DNA from: WVZL01 sp041862375 | GTDB taxonomy: Bacteria; Acidobacteriota; Aminicenantia; Aminicenantales; Aminicenantaceae | Length of the DNA: 13,768 bases | Assembly (NCBI GenBank): GCA_041862375.1 | Contig: JBGVTE010000131.1 | Span: 1 to 13,768 of the forward strand | Reading direction: 5' to 3' | In this document: in pieces, positions 5,699 to 12,833 of the stretch | Layout of the letters: each line of letters starts with the position of its first letter | How positions within the stretch are numbered: position 1 is the first letter of the stretch | Notes under the pieces: generated by a model | What the model saw: only the letters and a program-made list of their open reading frames with translations | What the model was told of the DNA's origin: nothing | The model's database searches: none | Position numbers and translations under genes: made by a program

Positions 5699-6870
5699 AA
5701 TTGGCATTCGTTGTCCAAAGATACGGATTAGAAATAAGCGGCGGAGCAGAACTTCACTGCCGCTGGGTTACGGAGCATATGAATAAATCCTGCGAAGTGG
5801 AGGTTCTTACTACCCGAGCACTGGATTATGTCACCTGGAAAAATTATTATCTTGAGGGAAGAGATCTAGTCAATGGAATCCCAGTTAGGAGATTTTCTGT
5901 TTCCAAAACGAGAAATCCGGAAAGCTTTGGCCGCATCCAGAGCTATATCCTGGAGGAAGAACACAGAGAGGAAGATGAATTCAGGTGGCTGAAAGAGGAA
6001 GGCCCGTTTTCCCCTTCTCTTATTAAATATATAAAAAAGCATCAGGATGATTATGATTACTTTATTTTCTTTAGTTACCGGTATTACCATTCTTACTGGG
6101 GCGTGGACGCTGTTCCCCACAAGAGCATTTTAGTTCCCACTGCAGAGCATGACCCGATTATTTATTTAAAAATATTCAAAAAATTATTCAGAAGACCTCA
6201 GGCGTTTATCTACAATTCCTGGGAAGAGCGGAAGATGATTAATGACCTTTCCCAAAATGAACATATTCCAGGCGATGTTGTCGGCGTGGGCACTGAAATT
6301 CCTGCTTGTTATACAGGAGAAATTTTTTGTAAAAAACATAACATAACAGGGGATTACATAATTTATATAGGGAGGATTGATGAGAATAAAGGCTGCCGAC
6401 AGCTTTTTAATTATTTTCTCAGATTCAAGAGAGAAACTGACTCTGAAATTAAGCTCGTTCTAGTGGGAAGCACCATCCTGAAAATTCCTTCACATCCTGA
6501 TATATTGCATCTGGGATTTTTGCCTGAGGATGATAAATTCAATGGTCTTGATGGCTCTTTACTTCTAGTCATGCCTTCTTTTTATGAAAGCCTATCCATG
6601 GTAACTCTCGAGGCTTGGGCCCTTGGAAAACCCGTCCTGGCCAATGGGCAGTGTGAAGTATTAAAAGGACAGTGTTTAAGGAGTAATGGGGGGCTTTTTT
6701 ATGAGAATTACCAGGAATTCAAAGAAGCTTTGAGTACTCTTATCTCTTTGCCAGAACTTCGCCTGGCCATAGGGAGAAATGGACAAAAATACTTCACCAA
6801 GAACTACGCATGGCAAGTGATTGAAAACAAATATTTGTCCATTATCAAAAGGCTTGAAGAGAGAAAATAA
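5695..6870 (+). CDS. Family 4 glycosyltransferase (pair A, first copy)
   Basis: A 391-residue GT-B fold retaining glycosyltransferase. The N-terminal acceptor domain begins AFVVQRYGLEISGGAEL (residues 4-20) with the GGAE loop typical of GT4. The donor domain carries GRIDENKG (226-233), whose Arg and Lys normally contact the donor diphosphate, and the EX7E motif ESLSMVTLE (298-306). No membrane segment is seen, so it is a cytosolic or peripheral enzyme. Donor and acceptor sugars cannot be read from the sequence. Conserved local blocks such as DYVTWKN (44-50) and DEFRWLKEEGPFSPSLIK (94-111) are shared with the gene at 9011-10219 and not with the two genes between. It overlaps the upstream coiled-coil gene by four bases and the next glycosyltransferase by one base (TAATG). 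Confidence 0.92.
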   Translation: MKLAFVVQRYGLEISGGAELHCRWVTEHMNKSCEVEVLTTRALDYVTWKNYYLEGRDLVNGIPVRRFSVSKTRNPESFGRIQSYILEEEHREEDEFRWLKEEGPFSPSLIKYIKKHQDDYDYFIFFSYRYYHSYWGVDAVPHKSILVPTAEHDPIIYLKIFKKLFRRPQAFIYNSWEERKMINDLSQNEHIPGDVVGVGTEIPACYTGEIFCKKHNITGDYIIYIGRIDENKGCRQLFNYFLRFKRETDSEIKLVLVGSTILKIPSHPDILHLGFLPEDDKFNGLDGSLLLVMPSFYESLSMVTLEAWALGKPVLANGQCEVLKGQCLRSNGGLFYENYQEFKEALSTLISLPELRLAIGRNGQKYFTKNYAWQVIENKYLSIIKRLEERK

Positions 6871-7937
6871 TGGAGGTTCACCAATTCGCAACATCCTTGG
6901 CTTATGGTGACGCTATATCTGACGAAATTCTTGAAATCCAGAAGATACTGAGGGATAAAGGTCATAATTCTGAAATTTTCATTCGCTTTTATGATCCTCG
7001 AATGGCAAAATACATAACAGACTACAGGGAATACAAGAGATTCAGTTCTCCACTCAATGTAGTTATTTTTCATTTTTCAATTTCTTCTCCTGTATCAAAA
7101 ATGTTTTTCAGGATTCCAGATAAGAAGATTATGATCTATCACAACATTACACCTCATGAGTATTTTCTGGATTCCCACCGGATATTAACTAGAGAATGCT
7201 ATAAAGGGCGGTTAGAGATAAAGCTTTTTGTGAACAAGGTCGACCTTGCATTGGGAGATTCAGAGTTTAACCGCCAGGAGCTGGAGAAAGTTGGTTATCC
7301 AAAGACAGGAATTCTTCCCCTCCTTCTTGATTTTAAAAAATTTAACATAGAGGGAGACCCTATTACCGATAATGTTTATTCAAACAGGAAGGCGACAATC
7401 CTTTTTGTAGGCCGCATCATTCCTAACAAGAAGTACGAGGATATCATAAAAGCCTTTTATTTCTATCAAAAATATTTCAACAAAAATTCTCAGCTCATTT
7501 TAGTTGGCGATTACAGAGGATTGGAAAGGTACTATACGGGGCTTCAGGATCTTGTCAAGAGATTTGAATTATCTGATGTGTGTTTTACTGGGCATGTAGA
7601 GTTCCCAGAACTTGTCTCTTTTTACAAGCTCTCTGATCTTTATTTGAGCTTAAGCGAGCACGAGGGCTTTGGGGTTCCTCTTTTAGAAGCTTTCTACATG
7701 AGAGTTCCAGTGGTCGCCTATCCAGCAGGAGCTGTAGAAGAGACCATGAATGGTGGAGGAGTTCTTATTCGAAGAAAGGACTTTTTAAGAATAGCAGCTC
7801 TAATGGATACAATAATAAGTGACAGGAGTATCAAGAGTAAAATCGTCAATTCCCAGCTCAAAGCGTTAGATAAATATCAGAAAGAAAATATAAGCCGGAT
7901 TTTGCTCGGCCATATTGAAAGGGTATATCAAGGATGA
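6870..7937 (+). CDS. Family 4 glycosyltransferase (pair B, first copy)
   Basis: A 355-residue GT-B glycosyltransferase of the shorter type. The N terminus VHQFATSLAYGDAISDEIL (residues 3-21) is a variant acceptor-site loop in which GDAIS replaces the usual GGAE. IMIYHNITPHEYF (87-99) and ALGDSEFNRQEL (127-138) are strongly conserved in its neighbour. The donor domain has FVGRIIPNKK (179-188) and SEHEGFGVPLLEAF (262-275) with both EX7E glutamates (265 and 273). It begins on the last base of the preceding stop (TAATG) and overlaps the next gene by four bases (ATGA), so the order is translationally coupled. The gene at 7934-8995 is an obvious tandem duplicate that has diverged. Substrate is unknown. 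Confidence 0.92.
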   Translation: MEVHQFATSLAYGDAISDEILEIQKILRDKGHNSEIFIRFYDPRMAKYITDYREYKRFSSPLNVVIFHFSISSPVSKMFFRIPDKKIMIYHNITPHEYFLDSHRILTRECYKGRLEIKLFVNKVDLALGDSEFNRQELEKVGYPKTGILPLLLDFKKFNIEGDPITDNVYSNRKATILFVGRIIPNKKYEDIIKAFYFYQKYFNKNSQLILVGDYRGLERYYTGLQDLVKRFELSDVCFTGHVEFPELVSFYKLSDLYLSLSEHEGFGVPLLEAFYMRVPVVAYPAGAVEETMNGGGVLIRRKDFLRIAALMDTIISDRSIKSKIVNSQLKALDKYQKENISRILLGHIERVYQG

Positions 7938-8995
7938 GAGTTGACCAGCTTGTTCCAGCATTTCATAGAGGAGATGCTATCGGTGATTCAGCTTTCCATC
8001 TAAAGTATTTCTTAAACTCCCAGGGTTTTTCATCAGAAATTTACTGTCTTTCCAGCGATCAGGAACTGGAGGGAGAATCAAAGCCCTTCAAATCTTTTCC
8101 AGAAGTTACTCCACAAGATATAACTATTCTTCACTTCGCCCTGCCTTCTCTTTTAACAAAAGCCTTGATAAAACTTCAGAGCAAGAAGTTACTTATTTAT
8201 CACAACATCACTCCAGCCGAATTTTTTACTGTATTCAGCCAGGAGATGGAAAATATTTCGCGCCTTGGTCGTCAAGAGCTTGCCTCTCTGGTGCCTCACA
8301 TTTCCTTGGCTTTGGCTGATTCAGAGTATAACCGCCAAGAACTTGAAAACCTTGGCTTTAATAATACGGCTGTTTTTCCTCTCTTTATTGATTTTTCCAA
8401 GTACGAGAGGAAGATGAACAAGTTTGTGCATGACTTGTTCAGGGATGAAAGGACCAATGTTCTCTTTGTGGGACGAATTGTACCTAATAAGAAAGTAGAA
8501 GATCTCATAAAAGTCATTTTCTATTATAAAAAATACATCTCTCCTTTAGTGCGGTTGATTGTTATTGGAAAAACTCAATCACTTCCCTTTTATTACCACA
8601 GCTTAGTGCGCTTGGCAGATGAATTCTACCTTAAGTCGGAAGAAATTTGTTTTACAGGGCATATCCCTGATGAAGAAATGTACGCCATCTACCGTGCATC
8701 AAATGTATTTCTTTCACTGAGCGAACACGAAGGATTTGGACTTCCTTTCATTGAAAGTATGATTTTTGATCTTCCCATTATTGCCTATGACTGTACAGCT
8801 GTGCCCTATACCCTTGATGGAGCCGGAGCATTAATCAAGCATAAAAGGGTAAATTATGTAGGAGAGTTAGTAAATATCGTAGCTCACGATAGGAAGCTGA
8901 GAGAAAGACTCATTGCTGGTCAACGCCAGAGTCTGAGGAAATTCAAAGAAAAAGAAAACGAGAGATTTCTTCTGGATAAGTTAAAGAGCTTGTGA
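7934..8995 (+). CDS. Family 4 glycosyltransferase (pair B, second copy)
   Basis: A 353-residue GT-B enzyme, collinear with the gene just upstream along its whole length. Shared elements are HRGDAIGDSAFHLKYFL (11-27), LLIYHNITPAEFF (86-98), ALADSEYNRQELENLGF (126-142), FVGRIVPNKKVEDLIK (178-193) and SEHEGFGLPFIES (263-275) with EX7E glutamates 266 and 274. Both catalytic-site motifs are intact, so it should be active. Divergence is greatest around residues 40-65 and in the C-terminal 60 residues, which may reflect different acceptors or donors. The ATGA overlap with the preceding gene implies coupling. A 15-base gap without a strong ribosome site separates it from the next glycosyltransferase. 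Confidence 0.92.
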   Translation: MRVDQLVPAFHRGDAIGDSAFHLKYFLNSQGFSSEIYCLSSDQELEGESKPFKSFPEVTPQDITILHFALPSLLTKALIKLQSKKLLIYHNITPAEFFTVFSQEMENISRLGRQELASLVPHISLALADSEYNRQELENLGFNNTAVFPLFIDFSKYERKMNKFVHDLFRDERTNVLFVGRIVPNKKVEDLIKVIFYYKKYISPLVRLIVIGKTQSLPFYYHSLVRLADEFYLKSEEICFTGHIPDEEMYAIYRASNVFLSLSEHEGFGLPFIESMIFDLPIIAYDCTAVPYTLDGAGALIKHKRVNYVGELVNIVAHDRKLRERLIAGQRQSLRKFKEKENERFLLDKLKSL

Positions 8996-9010
8996 ATCGG
9001 GATCACTAAG

Positions 9011-10219
9011 ATGAGAATTGCTTTTGTTGTTCAGAGATATGGAAAAGAGGTTATGGGGGGTTCAGAGCTTTCCTGCCGGCAGATAGCCGAAAAACTGGTT
9101 GACAGGGGATATGACTGTACTGTTTTTACCACCACAGCCAAGGATTACATAACCTGGAAGAATGAATATCCTCAGGGCGAGACTATTCTAAATGGAGTTG
9201 TGATCAAGAGATTTAGGGTGAAGAAAAAAAGAGACATTAAATCTTTCAACAGATTTTCTGATTGGATTTTCTCTCATAGGCATACTCATGAAGATGAGAT
9301 TGAGTGGCTTGAGCAGCAGGGTCCATACTGTCCAGCTCTCATCAAAGCTCTTGGGAAAGAAGTGGACAATCATGATATTTTTATCTTTTTTACCTATCTC
9401 TACTACAATACTTATTGGGGATTACGAAGGATTAAAGGAAAGATAGTCCTTGTGCCCACAGCTCATGATGAGCCTGCTCTTCGTCTCGATTTTATGAAAG
9501 AGGTATTTTCCACTCCTGATGCTTTCATGTTTAACACTGAATCAGAAAAGGAGATGCTCAAACAGCGCTTTTCTTTCGAGAATAAATACCATGATATTGT
9601 CGGAGTTGGCGTTGAGATTCCAGAAGAATTGGAGCGTTTAAGATTCAGCCAGAAATATGGAATAATCCCGCCTTATATTCTTTATGCAGGGCGGATTGAG
9701 GAAGGAAAGGGATGTCGAGAGCTGGTCAACTACTTTCTCAGGTTCAGCCAAAAAAACCTGAAGCTCAGCTTGGTCTTCATCGGAAAGCTTTTAATGAAAT
9801 TACCAGTTCATCCGAGTATAAAATATCTAGGATTTCTTTCTCCTGAGGAAAAAAATGAAGCTATGTCCTCAGCTCTGGTCACAATCCATTCTTCTCATTA
9901 CGAGAGCCTGTGCATGGCAGCTTTGGAATCCATGGCTGTTCGAACACCTCTTTTGGTCCAAGAAAAAGCAGAGCCTCTAAAGCAGCATTGTATTAAGGGG
10001 AAAAGCGGATTGTGTTATTCAAATTATGAGGAATTTGAAATGGCCCTGGAGCTTTTTCTCAATGACTCTAGATTGAGGGAAATTATGGGTGATAATGGCT
10101 TAGAATATGTTGTGAGAAATTACTCTTGGCCGAAAGTTATCGGAAAATATACAAAACTATTTGAGTATTTAACTGCTTCTCATCCTCGAGGAGATAAAGA
10201 CAAGAAGAGATTGACTTAA
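9011..10219 (+). CDS. Family 4 glycosyltransferase (pair A, second copy)
   Basis: A 402-residue GT-B enzyme paralogous to the product of 5695-6870. The N terminus AFVVQRYGKEVMGGSEL (4-20) has the GG[AS]E loop. KDYITWKN (44-51), HEDEIEWLEQQGPYCPALIK (93-112) and VLVPTAHDEP (146-155) match the A-type block. The donor site has AGRIEEGKGCREL (226-238), and ESLCMAALE (298-306) is the EX7E motif at the same residue numbers as in its partner. The C-terminal end is longer by about ten mostly basic residues (HPRGDKDKKR). It is the last glycosyltransferase of the run, after a 15-base gap. Its stop codon is followed by 62 bases before the MglA-like gene. Confidence 0.92.
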   Translation: MRIAFVVQRYGKEVMGGSELSCRQIAEKLVDRGYDCTVFTTTAKDYITWKNEYPQGETILNGVVIKRFRVKKKRDIKSFNRFSDWIFSHRHTHEDEIEWLEQQGPYCPALIKALGKEVDNHDIFIFFTYLYYNTYWGLRRIKGKIVLVPTAHDEPALRLDFMKEVFSTPDAFMFNTESEKEMLKQRFSFENKYHDIVGVGVEIPEELERLRFSQKYGIIPPYILYAGRIEEGKGCRELVNYFLRFSQKNLKLSLVFIGKLLMKLPVHPSIKYLGFLSPEEKNEAMSSALVTIHSSHYESLCMAALESMAVRTPLLVQEKAEPLKQHCIKGKSGLCYSNYEEFEMALELFLNDSRLREIMGDNGLEYVVRNYSWPKVIGKYTKLFEYLTASHPRGDKDKKRLT

Positions 10220-10281
10220 CCTCCGTACTGATTTAATCTGGAAAAGGCATAATTAAATTAGACATGGAACAAACAGAATAA

Positions 10282-11067
10282 ATGGCCTTTATTAACTACA
10301 CAACGAATAATTTAGCCATTAAAATCATTTACTATGGGCCAGGCCTGAGCGGGAAAACGACTAATCTCCGCCAAATATATTATAAGTTAGATCCTTCATC
10401 AAGAGGAGAATTTATCTGTTTGGAAACAGATACAGAGAGAACTCTTTTCTTTGATCTCCTTCCCATCAAAGCAGGATTAATAAATGGCTTCAAAATTCAT
10501 TTTCATCTCTTCACTGTCCCTGGGCAGGTCTTCTACGAAGCTTCCCGAAGAAGTGTGCTCAAAGGAGTAGATGGAATAGTTTTTGTCGCAGATTCCCAAG
10601 CAGCTCTTCTGGATGCAAATATAGAGAGCTTTGATGGTCTTCGGGAGAATTTAGTCCATCTTAATATAGATATAAAAGATATACCTTTAGTTTTTCAGTA
10701 CAATAAACGTGATTTGAGCAACCTAATTCCTGTTGAGACTTTTAATAATCTCCTCAACCCGCAGAAATATCCTTTCATCGAAGCAGCAGCAATAAACGGA
10801 GTTGGAGTTTTCGAGACTTTGAAGGAAATTTCTAAATTGACTGTACCACGTGTCCAGGAAAAACTACTGGAACTTACTAGAAAGAGAGAAGATAAAGAAA
10901 AAAAGGAAAAAGTGAAAGAAGAGAGCATGAAAGGGAAGGTTGATTTTGATTCTACTGCTGAAACTTCAACCTTTCATCTCAAGAAAATAAAAATTGGGAG
11001 CCAGAGCGATATTGAAAGAGAAATAGAGAATTTAGCTAGAGAATTTACAAAAAAAACTAAAGATTAA
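10282..11067 (+). CDS. MglA-family small Ras-like GTPase with C-terminal charged extension
   Basis: MglA-type GTPases are cytosolic polarity switches that hydrolyse GTP with an MglB partner. Visible motifs: P-loop GPGLSGKTT (residues 19-27); ETDTERTLFFDLLP (48-61), where Arg53 fits the intrinsic arginine finger known for MglA; TVPGQ (78-82) in place of the Ras DxxG, as in all MglA proteins; NKRD (141-144) for guanine recognition; and EAAA (167-170) as the G5 loop. The G-domain ends near residue 195. About 65 further residues follow: a K/E-rich helix, a Ser/Thr-containing segment (FDSTAETST) and a second charged helix. Typical MglA is about 195 residues, so this tail is unusual. No MglB (Roadblock) gene is adjacent. 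A five-codon frame (ATG GAA CAA ACA GAA TAA) ends directly before the start, and no good Shine-Dalgarno is present. Membership of the upstream operon is uncertain. Confidence 0.92.
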   Translation: MAFINYTTNNLAIKIIYYGPGLSGKTTNLRQIYYKLDPSSRGEFICLETDTERTLFFDLLPIKAGLINGFKIHFHLFTVPGQVFYEASRRSVLKGVDGIVFVADSQAALLDANIESFDGLRENLVHLNIDIKDIPLVFQYNKRDLSNLIPVETFNNLLNPQKYPFIEAAAINGVGVFETLKEISKLTVPRVQEKLLELTRKREDKEKKEKVKEESMKGKVDFDSTAETSTFHLKKIKIGSQSDIEREIENLAREFTKKTKD

Positions 11068-11101
11068 CTTATAACTCCCTTCCAAGTTTTAGACTAAACT
11101 G

Positions 11102-11141
11102 TCTCTGATATAACTTACCGACCTTATTTTCTCTGATATAA
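11102..11141. repeat. Direct repeat TCTCTGATATAA, two copies, upstream of the ComM-like gene
   Basis: The 12-base word TCTCTGATATAA occurs at 11102-11113 and again at 11130-11141, 28 bases apart, in the 111-base gap between the MglA-like and ComM-like genes. The second copy forms the -10 region of the predicted promoter. It may be a regulator binding pair or a local duplication. Confidence 0.5.
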
Positions 11142-11142
11142 T
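11114..11142 (+). promoter_or_regulatory. Predicted promoter of the ComM-like gene
   Basis: A perfect TATAAT lies at 11137-11142. The -35 position 17 bases upstream is CTTACC, only a three-of-six match. The start would be near 11149, about 30 bases before the ATG at 11179. The good -10, weak -35 and the overlapping direct repeat would fit an activator-dependent promoter, but this is inference. Confidence 0.4.
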
Positions 11143-11178
11143 CACGTCATTCCTTTCGTCTATATAGCTGAGCAGAAA

Positions 11179-12699
11179 ATGTTGGCGAAAGTCTCAAGTG
11201 CCTCTTTAATGGGAGTAAATGCTTATGTTGTTGATGTTGAAGTCGATATTTCTCCAGGCTTACCATCTTATATAACTGTTGGCTTGCCTGACACTTCTGT
11301 CCGAGAGAGTAAGGAAAGGGTCAGAGCAGCTATAAAAAATTGTGGCTACGAATTTCTGTCTCAAAAAATCACGATAAACTTAGCTCCTGCTGATATAAGA
11401 AAGGAAGGATCGGCTTTTGATCTTCCCATATCTCTTGGTCTCTTGGCCCATTCTGGGCTTTTTCCTCCAGAAGGACTAAAGCAATATCTATTTATGGGTG
11501 AATTAGCCTTGGATGGGGGGCTAAAACCAGTAAAAGGTGTGCTTTCATCTGCAGTATTGGCGAAAAAGAAAGGCTTTAAGGGGATAATTATTCCTAAAGA
11601 AAATGAAAAAGAGGGAGCTCTCGTGCAAGAACTCAACATTTATGGAATGGAGAATTTGGTTAAAGTGGTAGAATTTCTCCGCAATCCTGAGATCACGGCG
11701 CCTTGTGAATTTTCGTTGGAGGAACTTCTTCCTAAACCAAGATATACTAGGGATTTTCAGGATGTAAAAGGACAGCAGCATGTAAAACGAGCTCTAGAAG
11801 TCGCTGTTGCTGGCTCTCATAATGTTCTGTTAATCGGACCTCCTGGAGCAGGAAAGACTATGTTGGCGAGGAGATTACCGACAATATTGCCTTGGATGTC
11901 CTTTGAAGAGATTATTGAAGTGACTCAAATCTACAGTGCTTCAGGACTCTTGAAGGAGAAAGGCGCTATAGTGGAAAGGCCTTTTCGTGCTCCCCATCAT
12001 ACTGTCTCTGATGCAGGGATGATTGGTGGGGGTGTGATTCCCAGACCTGGAGAGGTGAGCTTAGCCCATAATGGTGTGCTGTTTCTAGATGAGCTGCCAG
12101 AATTCCGAAAGCGAGTGCTTGAGGATTTACGTCAACCGCTGGAGGATAGAAATGTAACTGTTTCCAGGTCATCCATGAGCGTTACCTTTCCTTCCTCCTT
12201 CATGTTTGTAGCAGCTATGAATCCCTGCGAGGATGTTTATCATGGCTTTACATCTTCCAACCTTGATGGTACTGATAGCCAGAGGGCGAGATACTACTCG
12301 AGGATATCCGGACCACTGCTTGACCGAATCGATATACACATTGAGGTGCCAGAAGTGAAATTTAAGGATATTATTTCTAAAGATGAAGGCAAGAGTTCAG
12401 TCCAAATAAGGGAAAGGATCATCAAAGCAAGAGAAAGACAGCTTTTGAGATTCAGAGGGAAAAAGATTTATTCTAATGCACAGTTAGAGGAACGTGAGAT
12501 TAAGGAATATTGTCAGGTTGACGATGAATCTAGAGAGCTTTTAGAGATGGCAGTTGATCGTCTGGGTTTCAGCGCCCGAGCTTATAATCGTGTGTTAAAA
12601 GTTTCGAGGACAATTGCTGATTTGGAAGGAAAAGAGAATATCAGCCCTGTTCATATTTCCGAGGCAATCCAGTACCGCATGATGGATAAGTATTTTTAA
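11179..12699 (+). CDS. comM: ComM/YifB-family Mg-chelatase-like AAA+ ATPase
   Basis: A 506-residue protein, the usual family length. Residues 1-165 are the ChlI/Lon-protease-like N-terminal domain (for example VGLPDTSVRESKERVRAAIK, 34-53, and NLAPADIRKEGSAFDLPI, 67-84). The AAA+ core follows: Walker A GPPGAGKT (220-227), RAPHHTVSDAGMIGGG (270-285), Walker B GVLFLDELPEF (299-309), AAMNPC (345-350) and GPLLDRIDIHIEV (378-390) with the Arg-finger region. The C-terminal part has FSARAYNRVLKVSRTIADL (464-482). ComM in Vibrio cholerae is a hexameric helicase promoting branch migration during natural transformation. Related proteins are widespread in non-competent bacteria. Oddity: the segment between MNPC and SRISGPL normally carries CPCG...CxC cysteines, but here only Cys350 remains. 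Confidence 0.95.
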   Translation: MLAKVSSASLMGVNAYVVDVEVDISPGLPSYITVGLPDTSVRESKERVRAAIKNCGYEFLSQKITINLAPADIRKEGSAFDLPISLGLLAHSGLFPPEGLKQYLFMGELALDGGLKPVKGVLSSAVLAKKKGFKGIIIPKENEKEGALVQELNIYGMENLVKVVEFLRNPEITAPCEFSLEELLPKPRYTRDFQDVKGQQHVKRALEVAVAGSHNVLLIGPPGAGKTMLARRLPTILPWMSFEEIIEVTQIYSASGLLKEKGAIVERPFRAPHHTVSDAGMIGGGVIPRPGEVSLAHNGVLFLDELPEFRKRVLEDLRQPLEDRNVTVSRSSMSVTFPSSFMFVAAMNPCEDVYHGFTSSNLDGTDSQRARYYSRISGPLLDRIDIHIEVPEVKFKDIISKDEGKSSVQIRERIIKARERQLLRFRGKKIYSNAQLEEREIKEYCQVDDESRELLEMAVDRLGFSARAYNRVLKVSRTIADLEGKENISPVHISEAIQYRMMDKYF

Positions 12700-12778
12700 A
12701 AAAAAGATCTAATTATAGCCAATCAAGCTGAGATAATCTCCTCTCTCTTACACAAAACAAATTCAGCGTTTATCCTAG

Positions 12779-12807
12779 TTGACTATTCTTTAGTTGACTG
12801 ATATTCT
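12779..12807 (+). promoter_or_regulatory. Predicted promoter of the right-edge kinase
   Basis: TTGACT (12779-12784) and TATTCT (12802-12807) are 17 bases apart, matching the consensus at five and four of six positions. A second TTGACT at 12794-12799 arises from a near-tandem 15-base repetition of AGTTGACT. The predicted start leaves a leader of about 20 bases, which holds the AGAAGGAA ribosome site at 12823-12830. Confidence 0.4.
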
Positions 12808-12833
12808 TTTATCACTCCAAATAGAAGGAACCA

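Noticed and set aside
6870..8995. Tandem B-type glycosyltransferases as an assembly duplication
   Set aside because: The copies are clearly diverged throughout at protein level, so they are true paralogues and not a duplicated contig segment.
10211..10253. Promoter for the MglA-like gene (TTGACT at 10211, CATAAT at 10248)
   Set aside because: The hexamers are 31 bases apart and TTGACT is within the last codons of the upstream gene; no acceptable 16-18-base spacing.
11085..11100. AGTTT/AAACT hairpin after the MglA-like gene
   Set aside because: Only 5 bp, AT-rich and without a T-run; not convincing as a terminator.
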